Positions 37,683-51,900 of a DNA stretch of 64,000 bases are shown piece by piece. The translations under genes were made by a program, and so were the position numbers. How positions within the stretch are numbered: position 1 is the stretch's first letter; every line of letters begins with the position of its first letter. This DNA is from Malaya genurostris (Eukaryota > Arthropoda > Insecta > Diptera > Culicidae). Under the pieces are notes generated by a model, which did not search any database, was not told where the DNA came from, and saw nothing but the letters and a program-made list of their open reading frames with translations. The DNA lies in contig NC_080572.1 in assembly GCF_030247185.1 (NCBI RefSeq), forward strand, positions 98,629,198 through 98,693,197, given 5' to 3'.

Positions 37683-39751
37683 TGTAGTTAACTTGCAAAC
37701 TCTCTCTTAAAATTAACTCTTTTCCTTTGCTCTGCAAAAAATAACTCCTGCTCACTGAGTTCTTTTAAATTTAAATACTAGTTCCTTTCAATCGTTAATA
37801 TAATTAAATAATTAATGGAAGATCAACTCATAACGATTACAAATTAGCACTTGGTTGACATGAAAAATATTGATTTTGTTTGCTTTGAAATTGCTTATAG
37901 CAAAGCTGATATAAAATAACCCGTAAATAAAGTTCCAGTTATACGTGTTTGTAACATGTCTTCATAATTAAGTGGATTTAGGAAAATACCCTATTATGCA
38001 TCCAAGTAACATAATCTTACCATGACAATCAAATAGTCGCCAAAAGACATTTTGCTGTTCAGCGATAGATATCCCAAATAAATGTGTTGTTAGCTTCGAA
38101 CTGAATTCAACAGAATTTTCATATACTGTACAACTTTTTTTTAATGTAGAATGTCACACTAAACACAATGCATGCTTCACTTTCGGCAATAAATAACTGA
38201 AATAACACGCGGTAACAGAACGGCTAAAGAAGAACTTGGTAAATCTAAACATTTTTCACTTTCCATGAATCATTCGCGTTAGGTTTAAACTGATACAGTT
38301 CTGATATAGTAACAAGGAAAAGCCCATCACACTTCTATCAGTTAACATTTCGCGTTAATGCGTACTTATTTTACACTGTTAAAAGCCTTGTTGAGTTAGT
38401 TGAGTCTTTTAACAATACTGACTTAGACTGGCCTTCGAATAAAAACACGCGTAGGTCCTGTTGTAAGCCTCATCCTTATTCAGTAGCTCAAAATGTTTGG
38501 TTCAGTTGATAATTTTTGCATCCCGTTATTGTAATTGTGTTCTCTTCCAAAAAGAGAGATTGAAAATTTTTCGATTTTTTTCAATTGTTGTCGATTTACT
38601 TCATGCCCATTGCGGAAGCTGCAGACAGTAAATAAACATAAGCGTTAAATTGAATGTTTCGACACCTGTGCGGCTCGGAAATGACAAACTTCGAGTATGA
38701 ATGAAGGAGTCACACCAACTGAAGATTATTCGTGCACAGTCGTGATGTGAGAATCACGCGCGCTTATATATTATTGCTGTGCGACGAACCGAACGATGTA
38801 TATAATGTGAGCAGCTTTGGGGTTGATTGGTGGGTGGTGTTTCCCTTTGCGAGGATGGCTAGGGGTAAGTTATCCAAACCATGGTAAGGGCAGTTCTTGC
38901 TTTTAAAGCTTTGAGAAAGTGCTCTGTTTCCGATTATTAGTGCGTGTGAACTTGATGTCGATGATGGAAGGAGGTGAGTATGATTCATCGTTCATCCTTG
39001 CTGAAGAGATCTTATTTCTTTTATTTCATTCATGTTCGAATTGGTTTGCTTTTCTAAAAATTTTGATAAGGTTTGAGCCAAATTTTCGGGTATGTTCCGG
39101 GTGGTTCCAGAATAAAAAGATTGATGTCATGTTTGACAAGGACGAGTCAGCAATAAACATTCAATCTGCTTGCACCAATTACGGATGTAATGAGCCTTTC
39201 TCCAGTATCTATCGTTAGTTGATCGATGTTCCCATGAAAAAAAAAAATTTTCCTAGTCTCGAACCGGGGTAAAGAGTTTATTTTCAAACTCAATTTCAAG
39301 CAGTTTTCCCAACTGCAGTTCTTAAATGCCAGATTTAGCTGAAAGATTAGTTTTAATACTTAGTATTTAGCACACGACAATTATAACTGTTGGATTATTG
39401 TAACATGGTAATTTAAAAGATGAGGAGATTTTATGCCGGCTGGAGAAAAAGATTGTGGATTTCAGCTCCAGCAGGTTTTTCGTTGTTCCTAAATAAATAA
39501 GTTAATAATTTCGTCTGCTCTGCACTGACGAGTCTAAGACGAAACGTAAAGAAAAGTATCAATTTTAATATCAGACGTAGAGTTCCAAAGAATCACAGAA
39601 AAGGGAAAAAACAAGAAAGAATACAAAAGAAAGAAGACTCACGAAGAAAACCTTAAGAAAAAAGCACAAAAGAAAGTAGAAGCTCAAATCAAACCAAAAT
39701 CAAAAAAGTCGAGAAAAAAAGGAAGCAGCAAGATAAACAACAGATAAAACT
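37683..39751. other. Gene-free stretch of about 2 kb
   Basis: It contains several short chance frames, an A/G-rich tract (39590-39720, AAGAAAGAA-type) and TATA-like text at about 38763, but no recognisable coding or RNA feature. Confidence 0.4.
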
Positions 39752-40480
39752 AACACTTAAAATAGTTTCTGAAGCTCGGCATAATGAAATGCCAAATTAG
39801 ATTGGCAGCACGACATTTTACTGATTGTTCAGTAATTCATTTGCTCCCTTCCGAAATTCGTTATATCGATATTCTGATATCTCGGTAAAGTGCATCTTTT
39901 TGCCGAAGTTTTTCATAATATTATTGCCAGTAAACAAAAAATATACCGAAATCAGCAAATCCGTTTGCCAAGATTTCGAACAGTGTGTTAGCTCTTACTG
40001 AAATATGGAAAACGGTGAAATATGGAAAACGATTTTTATATTTTTTGTATTTTTTGAAAAGCTTATCTTTTTCACTTTTGTCTGTTTACTTTTAATATAC
40101 ACATTCAAATATCTGCTTATTTTCTGGTAGAGGCGTTGAGGAGCACTAGAATCATTGATAGCCGTTATTTTTTCTTTTGGAGTTTGTCCTTTTCTTGTTG
40201 TACGCTGAACTAAAATGAACATTCTTAAACACCCAGTTTCCCCAACCTTAGCTATTGCGATATTTCATACAATAAAAAAAATCTTTTCTACGTTCGATTA
40301 CTGATGACTCGGCCATTCATGATTCAATCCATGCAAAATTGCTGCTGACAAGTTCGACAATAATTGACAGTTAACAAATTTAGGATTACTGAGATTCTCT
40401 GTAATTATACATTTTGCCGAGATGATTACGGAGCACTCGGCCGTGCAAATATTGGCATTTCGGCAATAAAATTCAAGTGT
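39752..40480. mobile_element. CTCGGCA-family inverted-repeat element, diverged copy
   Basis: The left end AACACTTAAAATAG...CTCGGCATAATGAAATGCC and the inverted right end AACACTTGAATTTTATTGCC match the termini of the element at 1057-2156. The interior differs. It is non-coding, about 730 bp. Boundaries are approximate because the target duplication is not clear. Confidence 0.65.
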
Positions 40481-40888
40481 TCATTTACTTACAGGCCTAA
40501 CATCGTTATTAGGTAAGATGCAAGAGGAACAAGTGAAGCTCAAACTATAAATCTAAAATAATTCTATAACTACCGTATTTCTCTTCAAACACGAAGAATT
40601 CAAGTTGAAAGCAATTATTTCCAAGTTTTTCTTTGAAAAAATAGAGATTTTGAATGGATCCATGGGGCTACTTGCTTTTGGACCATGCTTTTTCAATACG
40701 ATTAAATTGTTTATTTTCGTTATAACCACGCTACCCTTAACAACTCCAATCCGAATGACATGTACAGCGGTTTCAAATATAGGTAACTCTTTGGAATCGG
40801 ATTCGGACTACCTTACCCTATTCTTATTGTATTCAGTTATTTACGTCAGGTGTATGTACTGTAGTCATTCGTCAACTTTGGTTACGGA

Positions 40889-41097
40889 CAGTGGCGTATC
40901 CTGGTGGGCGGGTGGGATGCGAAGATTGGGCACTCGACGGGGGGCGGCAAACAAATCCTTGGGACCTTTTTTTTGATCGACCATCTCATCTGATCTTCTT
41001 TCCGGAGATGGAGTGTTTTTTTTACTCACTTACCTACGATGGGGGCGGCAAATCTCTTATTTTGCCCCGAATGCCAATTTTCCTCGGTACGCCACTG
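40889..41097. mobile_element. hAT-type MITE, 209 bp, with perfect 8-bp TSD
   Basis: The terminal inverted repeat is CAGTGGCGTA. GTTACGGA is duplicated exactly at 40881-40888 and 41098-41105. The interior has two GGGGGCGGCAAA blocks. It is non-coding. Confidence 0.9.
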
Positions 41098-41240
41098 GTT
41101 ACGGAGCTTGAGCATCGTTTTCTATTGGATTTTTTTTTTACAAATTCTCGGCTGATTTTTCAAATGGCCGTATGAGCAAGTGACCGTTTCCCTACGTTTA
41201 CTTTCGCTTTTCACAATTGTGACGCGATTATGAAGATTTA

Positions 41241-41581
41241 AGGACTATTCACACATTTCAGTTCCGTGACGGTTCAGTGAAAGTGCCTTCAGTGCGCCGT
41301 CAGTGATCTTTTTTATCGGTACCCTTCCGTTCCGTTTCCGTGCTGTTTCCGTTCCGGCACAGCCAATGCAATGACATACCGCCTTCAGTGAAAATGAAAA
41401 ATATCGGTGACGACGAATTTGAGTTTGCCGGACGGACGCGACACTGACGGCGAGCTGCACTGAAACGGCACTGTGCCGGATAGGTGTGAATGCGCGCATA
41501 GAAAACGAATGAAATAATATCAGTATCCGTGCACGGTGTCGTGCCGGCACTGAACCGGACCGGATATGTGTGAATAGTCCT
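41241..41581. mobile_element. GC-rich MITE with TTA target duplication, 341 bp
   Basis: The terminal inverted repeat AGGACTATTCACACAT begins at 41241 and is inverted at 41581, with TTA duplicated at 41238-41240 and 41582-41584. The interior is unusually GC-rich, with many CCGTTCCG/CCGGCAC words. The 3-bp duplication suggests a PIF/Harbinger-like origin, but the superfamily is not proven. Confidence 0.82.
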
Positions 41582-41584
41582 TTA

Positions 41585-42888
41585 ATATTGGATTTTACAA
41601 AACTGATCGAAAGTCGAAGGTTTCGAGTATCATTTGATACAGAGCTTAGTGGTAAACATGGAAACCACTTTGGTAATCAAAGTAGAGAAACTGTCACTTG
41701 TTTATACGGCCATTTGAAAAATCACCCGTGAAGTGTAATTGATGAATTTAGCGAAATAGCGTGGCATAATATCAAATGCATGGCTAACAGTAACGCTCGA
41801 TCTATGGTTTTCATCGGTGATTAATTTGTCGGCCGGGAAAAGTCCCTAATAGCGCTCTCTAGGTTCCTATCGTTCGTCTGGTTCAATACATACATTCATA
41901 CATGCACCGGCTACCTCTGTTATGAAGTCAGGTGTTGTTTGTATTATTGTTTCCGTTTTCCATTTGAACTACCATGCTTCGTTTTATATAGATGAGTCAT
42001 GCTTTTTACCACGACAGCCAAGAGAGTGATCCAAAGCTTTCCACCATACTGGTGTTCGTCATGGTTTTGAGTTGAGTTGGAAGGGTGGAAGAAAAATACT
42101 TGTTTTTCATAGTTCGATTTGTGTCTCTAGAGTAATAGTTTGATCAAAAATTTGAGCAAAACATTTTGCAATAGTGAAAAGGAAGAGTACATATGACGGA
42201 TTGATATATTTCCATAAGTTTTGCGTACTGATTGCTTACCAATACTTCTGAGCTTATTTTTTATCATTAATTAGATACTTTTTCAATTATTCAGTATCGC
42301 ATTAGCTCTGCAATGACAATAACATCACATAAAGCTTATTCAAAAATAAAACTTATTTATCACTCATTATCACATCAGGATTTCAAAATGTATACTAATA
42401 AATACCAAGGTAAAATATACTGTAAAAAGTTTATTGAAAAAGATTTACAAAAGTTACATGAAATGAGTCGATAGTCAATGATTTATTTACATTGCTTCAC
42501 TAAAATATCCATCGTTTAAAATATTCATGCAAACGCTGGTGCTTTTAAATACGTACCACAAAACACACCGTTTTGTAGAGTATTTAGACGCGCCAACCTA
42601 TGTAGTTATTCTATTATTACACAAATTGTTCTGTCCTATTGCTCATTTGCCTAATAATACACAATATGGGTAACTTCAACAATGGTAATGGTAAGTGATA
42701 GAGAGGATGTTGTATTATACTAAATCTAAATATTAACAACAAGTTAACAAATATAATCACTTTACTTATTCAACCGCTCAAATCTCTTTGTTCAACGGAA
42801 ATTTCTGTTCCGAACAGTGTGGGATGCAACTTTGATAAAATCTTCCTGGTCGTGGTTTCGATTCGTGTGTAATGTAGTGATCGATAAG
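41585..42888. other. Intergenic region downstream of the Corin-like gene
   Basis: AT-rich. Searching by eye on the minus strand for SRCR or trypsin motifs (for example GDSGGP or AAHC) found none. It includes short ACATACATTCATACATG repeats near 41900. Confidence 0.5.
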
Positions 42889-42894
42889 TTTATT
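42889..42894 (-). promoter_or_regulatory. Polyadenylation signal AATAAA of the Corin-like gene
   Basis: AATAAA on the minus strand lies only 7 bases after the TAG stop at 42903-42901. This supports a genuine transcript end there. Confidence 0.6.
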
Positions 42895-42900
42895 TTTTAT

Positions 42901-45900
42901 CTAGTTCTTATAAACACACATGGCCTCGTCGGCACCGTCGGCGCAATCCGCAACCTGCAGTCATAGATCGATCTTGTTATGAAGTAATTTGATTAAAATT
43001 TCACACAATGAGACGTACTTTATCACACAATTGATCCACTGAAATGCAAATACCACTAACACATCGTAGCTCTCCTTCTGGACATGGTGACGCATGGGCT
43101 GTCGTCAAAAAGACTCTACTAGTACTACTAAACTTATAGTCGTTTTCTGAATCGGAGGTCATCATAATTTCTTTACTGTCCTGGAAATTGCCTAGAAGAC
43201 AAATCAAATCAATCATTGTCTCTTCTTGTTAATAGTTAGTAATTACTCAAAGATTTTGAGACTGAAATAGTCCGTGTAGTCTCTGCTTCAGTTTGATCTT
43301 CAGCTTTTTCGGTTTTGCTTTCGACTGGATCCGTTCTGTTTCTTCGATTTACTTGAGGAACGTTTTCTGCAGCTGTTGGTTCATATTCATCCTCACTAGA
43401 TGAATCATAATCGGAGTACTTTTGCTCTTTGCGTAATTGCTCTTCTTGGTGGTTCTGCTGATTTCGTTCCCGATCCTCGTTAGTGATTGTAAGATACGGC
43501 TTTCTAAATGTTTAAAATATAGATTCAACATTAATCCTTCAAAACGTAATTATTTAGAGATAGTGGGATAGGCTTACTGATTCACCGGGCTATTTGGAAC
43601 CTGCACTTGTACAAATGGATATTCACGCTGGTTTCCGAACCCGGTCGGATAGGTGGTTTGTTCATCGTAGTAGCAGTCTATTTCATCTGATGCATCCGGG
43701 CAGTCTTCGTACTGGTCACAACGCCACTTGTCTGGAATGCACTTGTCGTTTGATAGACAGCGATACTCGTCTCGTTCGCAGAATTTGCAGTCTGATTCAT
43801 CCTCTCCGTTGTGGCAATCTTTAATGTTATCACATCTAAAATTTTGAAAAGTTAATTATAGTTATGCTAACGGTCAATTTGATTTTCAGCGAATTCATCT
43901 TTGTTTTTCATATTAACCTATGCAAATAAACTAACACTTTATCTTATACAATTCAAAATAAAATATCGAAGCTACGAAGCAATGGTGGCTATAAATTTTT
44001 TGTTTTAGTTCAACGGTCTCCCAAAATCGCTTTGGCGGGTAGGATTCTCGCATACATTCCGATCATTCGACGGCACCATGAAACCGTTCATTCGAACCTA
44101 AGTTTGTGGAAATCCGAAAAGTCACCTCTGAGAAAAGTTAGTGAGTTTCATTTTGCATCCGTTGTCTGATACTGCAAAATGAAACTCACTCACTTTCCTC
44201 AGGGGTGACTGAGTACTTCCTGAGCAGGAATATAGAGACCGGTAGCGTAGAAAACAACATTGATATATTGAATTAGTTTTGAACTTAATTCAGAAGATTT
44301 TTCATGTTTTTTGCATCGTCGCTCTAAAAAGGCGGGTGGGTAATGTCAGAGACATAACTGGATGTCGTGAATACGAAAACAACTGACATGTTCCTTAACA
44401 CTTCCGAATATTTTACATTACTTCGTTTTTACATGATTTCGTTTGTACCTTTTTCACTGATGGGCGGTCCTAACGGCTATAAAATAGCAGCATATAGAAT
44501 TTTAATTTCGATTATTTCATTTCGGATTTGCATTTCATTGAAAGAAACTATCCGGATGCTGTACGGGATTCATTCCTCCCTTTCAGAAGGACCAAATTGT
44601 GAAACTCACTACGATATTAACACTCCAAATACCAAGCCCGAAAAAAGGTTGGAACGTTAATTTTGAGCTGTCATAGCTCAGCTGTTTTTCAACGGATCTC
44701 AATAAATTTTACACCCTCGAATTTTGTACAGTTCGTAGATTATTTTAAGCATATCATTATTGACAATTGGTTAGGAAAAATCAATGAAAATGTGATTTTT
44801 CCCGTTCCAAGTTTTTTTCAGGCGCAAAAAATGCCCTATCTGCTATCTAATTTTGTTTCCTTTGGCATCAACGTCGCGACTGAATATTGAGAGCTCCAAC
44901 TTTATCGAGTCATAACTTTGTTGATAGTCAACTGATTTTCAAAATTTGTTCACCATTGGAATTGTACTAGTTTCAGAAATAAAATGCACTAAAACATACG
45001 TAAAATAGAGTTGTCTACCTAAAGTTATAGAGAAAACTGTAAACAGAAGACTACATAAAAGATGGGATTTTTTACAATGGTCGTAAATATCTCTGAATTC
45101 AAAGCGATGACCTATATGTTTTTATACATCATTGGATTGCTAATAAAACCAGTTATAAATAGGGCTAAACTAGCAGTTTTTTTTTATATTCAAAAACATC
45201 TAAAAATAAATTACAAACACTAAAAAATTTCAAATTTTAGTTATTTTTACAAAATGCTTAGAAATTAAAGCGGTGACATACACTTTTCTCAGAGATGGCT
45301 GAACCGATTTTCAAAAACTTGGATTCAAATGGAACGTCTTGTAACCCCGTATAAAGTTCCTGAATTTTATTCGAATCCGACTTCCGGTTCCTGAATTACA
45401 GAATGATATGCGCAAACAAATGAAAATAAGTGCACTAATTTTTCTCAGAGATAGCTGAGCCGATTCTCACGAACTTAGATTCAAATGAAAGGTATAAATG
45501 TCTTATACAAAGTTCCTGAATTTCATTTCGATTCAACTTCCGGTTTCGGAATTACAAGGTGATTAGTATAAAAATTACAATTTCAAATTATTTCATCACT
45601 TTGCTCAGAGATGGCGTGGCAGATTTAACCAAAATTAGGTTCAAATGAAAGGTCTCATAGTCCTATATAAAACTCCAAAGTTCCATCAGAATGCGACTTC
45701 CGGTTCCGGAATTATAGGGTGAAGTCTGTTGTAATTATTATTAGTTAGTCGAAGCCATGAAATAAACAGCAGAATAGTATACCACCAAAACTGTAACATT
45801 TGTTCCTAAAACATGAACCAATCAATTTAGATTTTTTTCGTTGACGAAAACTCTCAGGCATCATAGGAAACTTTTATGAAATTTCACTTAATTTCTTGAG

Positions 45901-48900
45901 ATCTTTTTGACACAAAATCAAACAATTTTTTTTCCTAAATAGTAGTTGATTTCTTTTGCGATGGGTTAGTATGTAAAATACTTAGTTCAAGTTCTACTTT
46001 CTTATTATACAAAGCAATCGCAAAAATAAGAATTTCCGTTTTATCTGAAAACTAAAAATCTATTGGTGAAATTCAAATTATGAGTTTCTAAGAATTGTAG
46101 TTTTCGATAGAAGTATGAAAACATATTTTGATACAATAAAATCTCAATATACGCGAAGTTTAATTTACGCACCCACGACGTAAATTGAGGTTAGAGTATA
46201 TACTGAAACGTTGAAGGCATAACAGAAATTTTAAAAATTCTGATCCTACACCGATTTTTTAGATTCTACGGAATTCAATTGAGTTTGTTTTATGTTATAC
46301 ATAAAAATTATTTGGATCTATGTGTTTATTCTTTAGTACAGCACAAAAATCGAAAAAATGCGAAGCCTCTATTTTTGAGTAAATTGTAAATAAATTGATT
46401 TCAAAATATAAAAAATTATAAATTATATTAGTCAATAACGTAACTGTTCTGGCTTGAAATTTTTATGCAATACATTTCCGCTGATAGAAATTGAATGTAT
46501 TTCTACCAATTTTTTTAGTTGTTTTGAGAGCATATATATAATTTTATTCATCAAAACAATCTTTATGATAATGATTCTAACAATTTAGAGCAAAAAATGT
46601 ACAAGTCATCGCTTTCATTTTTGAATTATATATTAAAAATAATTTTTTTGTAATATTTGTCAATATTTACATTTACACTGTATATTTTCAGGATGTTTTT
46701 GATGGTGCAAAAACGCCAACTTAGCATAAATTGTAGCTGGGTTGACTAGCAATCGAATAATGTATAAAAACATATGTTATAGGTCATCGCTTTGAATTCA
46801 GAGATATTTACGACCATTGCAAAAATTCCATCTTTTTATGGTCTTCTGTTTACAGTTTTCTCTATAACTTTAGGTAGACAACTCTATTTAACGTATGCTT
46901 TAGTGCATTTTATTTCTGAAACTAGTACCATTCCAATGGTGAACAAATTTCGAAGATCGGTTGACTAACAACAAAGTTATGACTCGAGAAAGTTGAAGTT
47001 CTCAAAATTCTATTCACAATGCTGGTGCCGCATAAATGAAGATAGGGCATATTTTGTGCGTAAAAAAACTTGGAACGGGAAAAATCACACTTTCATTGAT
47101 TTTTCCTAACCGATTGTCAATAATGACATACTTAAAATAATCTACGAACTGTACAAAATTCGAGGGTGTTAAATTTATTGAGATCCGTTGAAAAACAGCT
47201 GAGCTATGAAAGCTCAAAGTTACCGTTCCAACTTTTTTTGAGGCTTGGTGCTTCGCGTAACTTTTTGAGGTTTGGTATTAGGAGTGTTAAACACTGTTCG
47301 GAACATTTTCTCGAACGATTTGTTGTACAGCAGCAGATATTTTGTTCTCTTCCTCAGAACGCGTTCTGATTGGCTGGTGTTGACATGGGTCAAATGAGAT
47401 AGGTTTTTCAATAGTGTACTATTGAAATACTTCAATGCTTTTTCTATACACGCTTAAGTTGACAAGTTTTGATTTTATTGGTAGTTAGATTATATAAATC
47501 CCTTCATAGATCACTGAGCTATGAGCTTTAAAAATACGAGAAAGGCAAACGCGTCTTATGAATTATCTTCTTTGATACTCGTTTATACCAAACATTTCAG
47601 AAAAGTTTAATTTTGAATTATTTGAGATTATGTCAAACAACTGAATATTTTATCATAAAATTGTGATACAAGAAGAGATATTTACGATCAAAAATTTATC
47701 ACTCTCTCAGAGGGTAAATTTTGAAAAGGCACCCCATAGTAAAGTAAGTCGTATTCACGACAAAAACGGTTTGAAAGTTCGAGCACTTATCGCCCTGTAA
47801 TTCAGAAAGCGGAAGTCTGGCTAGGCAAGGCCTACGAATTGGAATAGGTTTTAGTATAGTTTCGCAGAGTTTTTACGATTTTAGCATCATTTATGATTCG
47901 GGAACCGGAAGACGGATCTAACACATGGATCAATGAGTCCAGAGACTAAAGCAGAGATGGCGCTTGAAACAGGTCAAAATTTTAAGTCGATCCGACAAGA
48001 AACAGCTGAGTTATCGAGGTTGGAGTAAAGTCGTTTTGTTGTTTGTTTAAAAATGGAAAAAAACCGAGTTTCGTATTTTGATAAAACATTGTTTTTTAAT
48101 GGGTGAAAACACCGTGCAAGCGAAACAATGGATTGAAAAATGTTATCCGGACTCTTGTCCATCAAAAGCAACGATTTGTCGGTGGTTCGCCGAGTTTAAA
48201 CGTGTGGAAGCCGTTACACCGGAAAATATGAGTGAAGTGACAAAAATTATAATGAAAGATCGTAAAGTGAAGCTCCGTGAGATTGCTGAGATGACACAGA
48301 TATCATATGGAAGTGTATTTACTATCCTTCATGAAAAATTGAGCATGAAAAAGGTTTTTTCCAAGTGGGTGCCGCGATTGCTTGGAACAAAAACAGCAAC
48401 GAGTCGATGATTCAGAAAGCAGTTTATCGCTCTTTACTCGCAACAAATAAGATTTCTTGCGTCGTTACGTGACCATGGACGAAACATGGATACATCAATA
48501 CACTCCAGAGTCGAAGCGGCAGTCATCTGAGTGGCGCACAGCTGGCGAAAGCCGTCCGAAGCGTCTGAAAACGCAGCAGTCAGGTGGCAAAGTCATGGCG
48601 TCAGTTTTTTGGGATACGCATGGCGTGATTTTCATTGACTACCTCGAAAAAGGTAAATCGATCAACAGTGATTATTATATTGACTTACTGGTGCGTTTGA
48701 AGGAGGAAATCGCAAAAAAACGAAAGTACATGCAGAGAAAAAAATCATTTTTCATCAAGACAATGCACCCTGCCACAAGTCGATGAAAACAATGGCGAAA
48801 TTGAACGAATTGGGCTTTGATCTGCTTCCCCACCCCCCATACTCGCCAGATTTAGCCCCCAGTGACTACTGGCTCTTTGCTGATATTAAAAAAATGCTCC

Positions 48901-51900
48901 AGGGAAAAAGATTTGGCTCAAATGAGGAGGTCATCGCTGAAACTGAAGCTTATTTTGAAGCGAAAGATAATTTTTTTTATAAACATGGCATTGAAAAATT
49001 GGAAAAACGTTGGAACCATTGTATCACCCTAAAATGTGATTAAGTTGATGAATAAAAAAAAATTTTGCAAAAAAAATGTTGTTTCCTTCGTTAGTCTGGG
49101 GACTTATTGATCCATGTGTTAGATATTATTTAGAACTTATTTAAAATACCCTACGACCTTCTATTTGAATCCAAGTCGGCTTGGAAATCGGCACAGCCAT
49201 TTCTGAGAAACTGAGGATAGTTCCATTTTTATGTTCTCGACCACTATTTCCAGTACTTTCGGAACCGGATACTAAGAACCGGTATAACTAATGTAAGATA
49301 GTTTGGTTTTATACCGCTCAATTTTCTAAGAGATGGCTAAACCGATTTTAATAAGTCTTTTGAAAGCTACTATCGAATTGTGGATCAAGTTCGAAAATAA
49401 AATGGTTGTCACTTTCGGTGAAGTAACCGGCCAATCGCACGTTTTGCATCAGCTGAATTTTCGCGAAGATGACTCAACGAGTTTCGTTAAAGTTGGGCTT
49501 ATTTAGAATCTAACAATTTTAATCAAGTTTGAAGTATTATGGCGAACATTCCCGGTTCGGAAGATGTAATCTCATTTATTCCAATGTTTTTTGAATGCGT
49601 TAAAATATCTTGGAGATGCCTGAATCGATTTCGAAAGACTTAGGCCGAGTATAGAATTTTATGAATATTTTAGTGAGACTATTTAAATGCATTATTACAC
49701 CACAAGGTGAATTAAGAATAGTTTTTTTTATATCGTCTTGTTTTGCTCAAATGAAAAGTCTTCGGTTTCACTCGTGGGCGGTACGGATCACTGCTTCAAA
49801 CGATATACTCACTTCCATTGTAGTGGTATACAGCTAGAATCGGCGCACTGGAATTCATTGGCGTAACAATCGCTTTGACGGGTAGGATCTTCGCATACAT
49901 TCCGATCATTCGAATCCGGATAACTATCACAATCAAAGGTAGCTGTCAGTATTTCTGAACTAGCGATGATATGCGCGCATGGTTCGAGAATAGCTATCAA
50001 ATACAAATAAAATCAATTAATTTTCCAACAAGTCTATTCTACTGTACGTTACTACTCACACTTGCAAATTCGTTTACAAGGTGTCAAAGTTCCCATTCTC
50101 GTCGGTCGACACTCGGGTTCTAGTGCGAGACAGACAAATTCGGCGACTCGAGCTGAACATTTGGAATTGATAAGGTACTGGAAATGTTCATACTCCATGT
50201 TTGTGAGTTGTAGATTCTTCGAAGTGGTCAGGTCATATGGTAGAACACCTCGGCACAAGGGTAGCGATGTAGATTTGCAAATACCTAGAATTGTTGATTA
50301 TCATTAGTTAGGGTGACTGCTGCCAGGAGGCTCACCTGCTGGGCTGTCTGTTGGCTTGTGGGCAGTACCTTCTTCGGAAATATTGAATCGTTTCAAACCT
50401 TCGGTGGTAATTTCGAACCGTGACAGAATAGGTAGTGTTGGGGAAACTTTGGTCCTATATAAACTGGAGTCCGTTGTGGTCGAGGCGGAGGTAAGATTTT
50501 TCTAGAAAAAAGGTTGTATGGAATAGATGTAGTCGGACGATAGTAGAACTTATGGGCGAAATGTTCTATATTCATGAAACGATGATGATGATTGGCGTAA
50601 AGAGAGTGAGGCTTTGGCATACAAATGATACATCTGTTTGAAAGGGTAAGATATGAAAATATTTACAGTTGAAACATTCAACATGTGATAAAATTATAAA
50701 GAAATTTGAACTATGGACACTCGCCTGCGTGAGTGTGTAAAAGGGAATGTTGCGGCACAATTCATAATACTTTTGCCTTATACCGATACCAGCCACCATG
50801 CAAGCAAGACACAGCTATCTTTTGTCAGCAATGGGGAAAATGAAAGCCACCAGTGGGGTTCGTGTATTGAATGTAAAGGATTCATGCTCCCATCAGACAC
50901 ATAAGGGACAGGGGTGATAACGAATATAATTGAAACAATAAATCACTTCTCTCTGCCTTTCAAGTATCATCAACTGTTCATTTAACATCTTCAACTGTTG
51001 CTCATCCTCTTCGATAGGGACGCCAAAGCTATTCTGATGACCTGAAGTGAATCCAAGCGATCTGAGCGAAATATCTTCGTTAGATCCCACCTGTCTGCTT
51101 TGTCCATCTGCTTCGGCGTCGATAGCCCGTGTAGTTTGTTCTTTGACATCATCTTCGTTCTCGAATTCATCGTCGTCGAAAGATACCTTCGCTTTGGTGT
51201 AATCCTTCAACGAAATAGTGCTTGTTTTCCGTACGGGCGTCCGTGTAGAACTACTGATCTTCACCACTTGGGCAGGGGTTTCTTCACTAAGATTTTCATG
51301 CTCCGTGGAGGTCCACAAGTGTTGACCTTCATTCCTGTTATGTTCAGTTTTTTTGACGAAAAACGCAAGTAAGTCATTATTTAGACCGAAAGAAAACTTT
51401 GAATTCGGTGTAGCACCATCCTTAGAAAATCCGATTCCTTTATCTTTATGATCTCGGCCAAATGTAGTTACAGCACTGCTACCCAGTTCGTTAGTGTGGG
51501 TAAAATCGTTAAAATCTATAGACAGATTCTCTTCAACGTCATAAATTCCGTTATCTCCCAGCAGAGAGCTGCTCATTATATCCCTATCTATAAGATTAAT
51601 TGAATACATGACAATTATCCGTTAGATTATATTTCTATTAAAACATTTATAACTTACCTACAACCAAGAAATACACCACTAAACCTAATAAACTGCTAAT
51701 CAAAAGCAGTCCCAGGGGCCACTTGATGAAGCGCCATATCAGCTTGAGAGCTTTCCAGAAGCAACAGCTGGAATGGTAAGATGGCCGGAAAAAGGAATTT
51801 ACGGAGGAGGAACTGGTGAGCGGAGTTTGGGAGCCGGCCTTCCAGTAGTTAAAACTCTGACGGTTAGCATGCAGGTGATTGGGCAAAGTGTTCCCTGCCG

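Noticed and set aside
37325..37687. 120-codon plus-strand frame
   Set aside because: It runs from inside a MITE into a dispersed repeat and has no domain.
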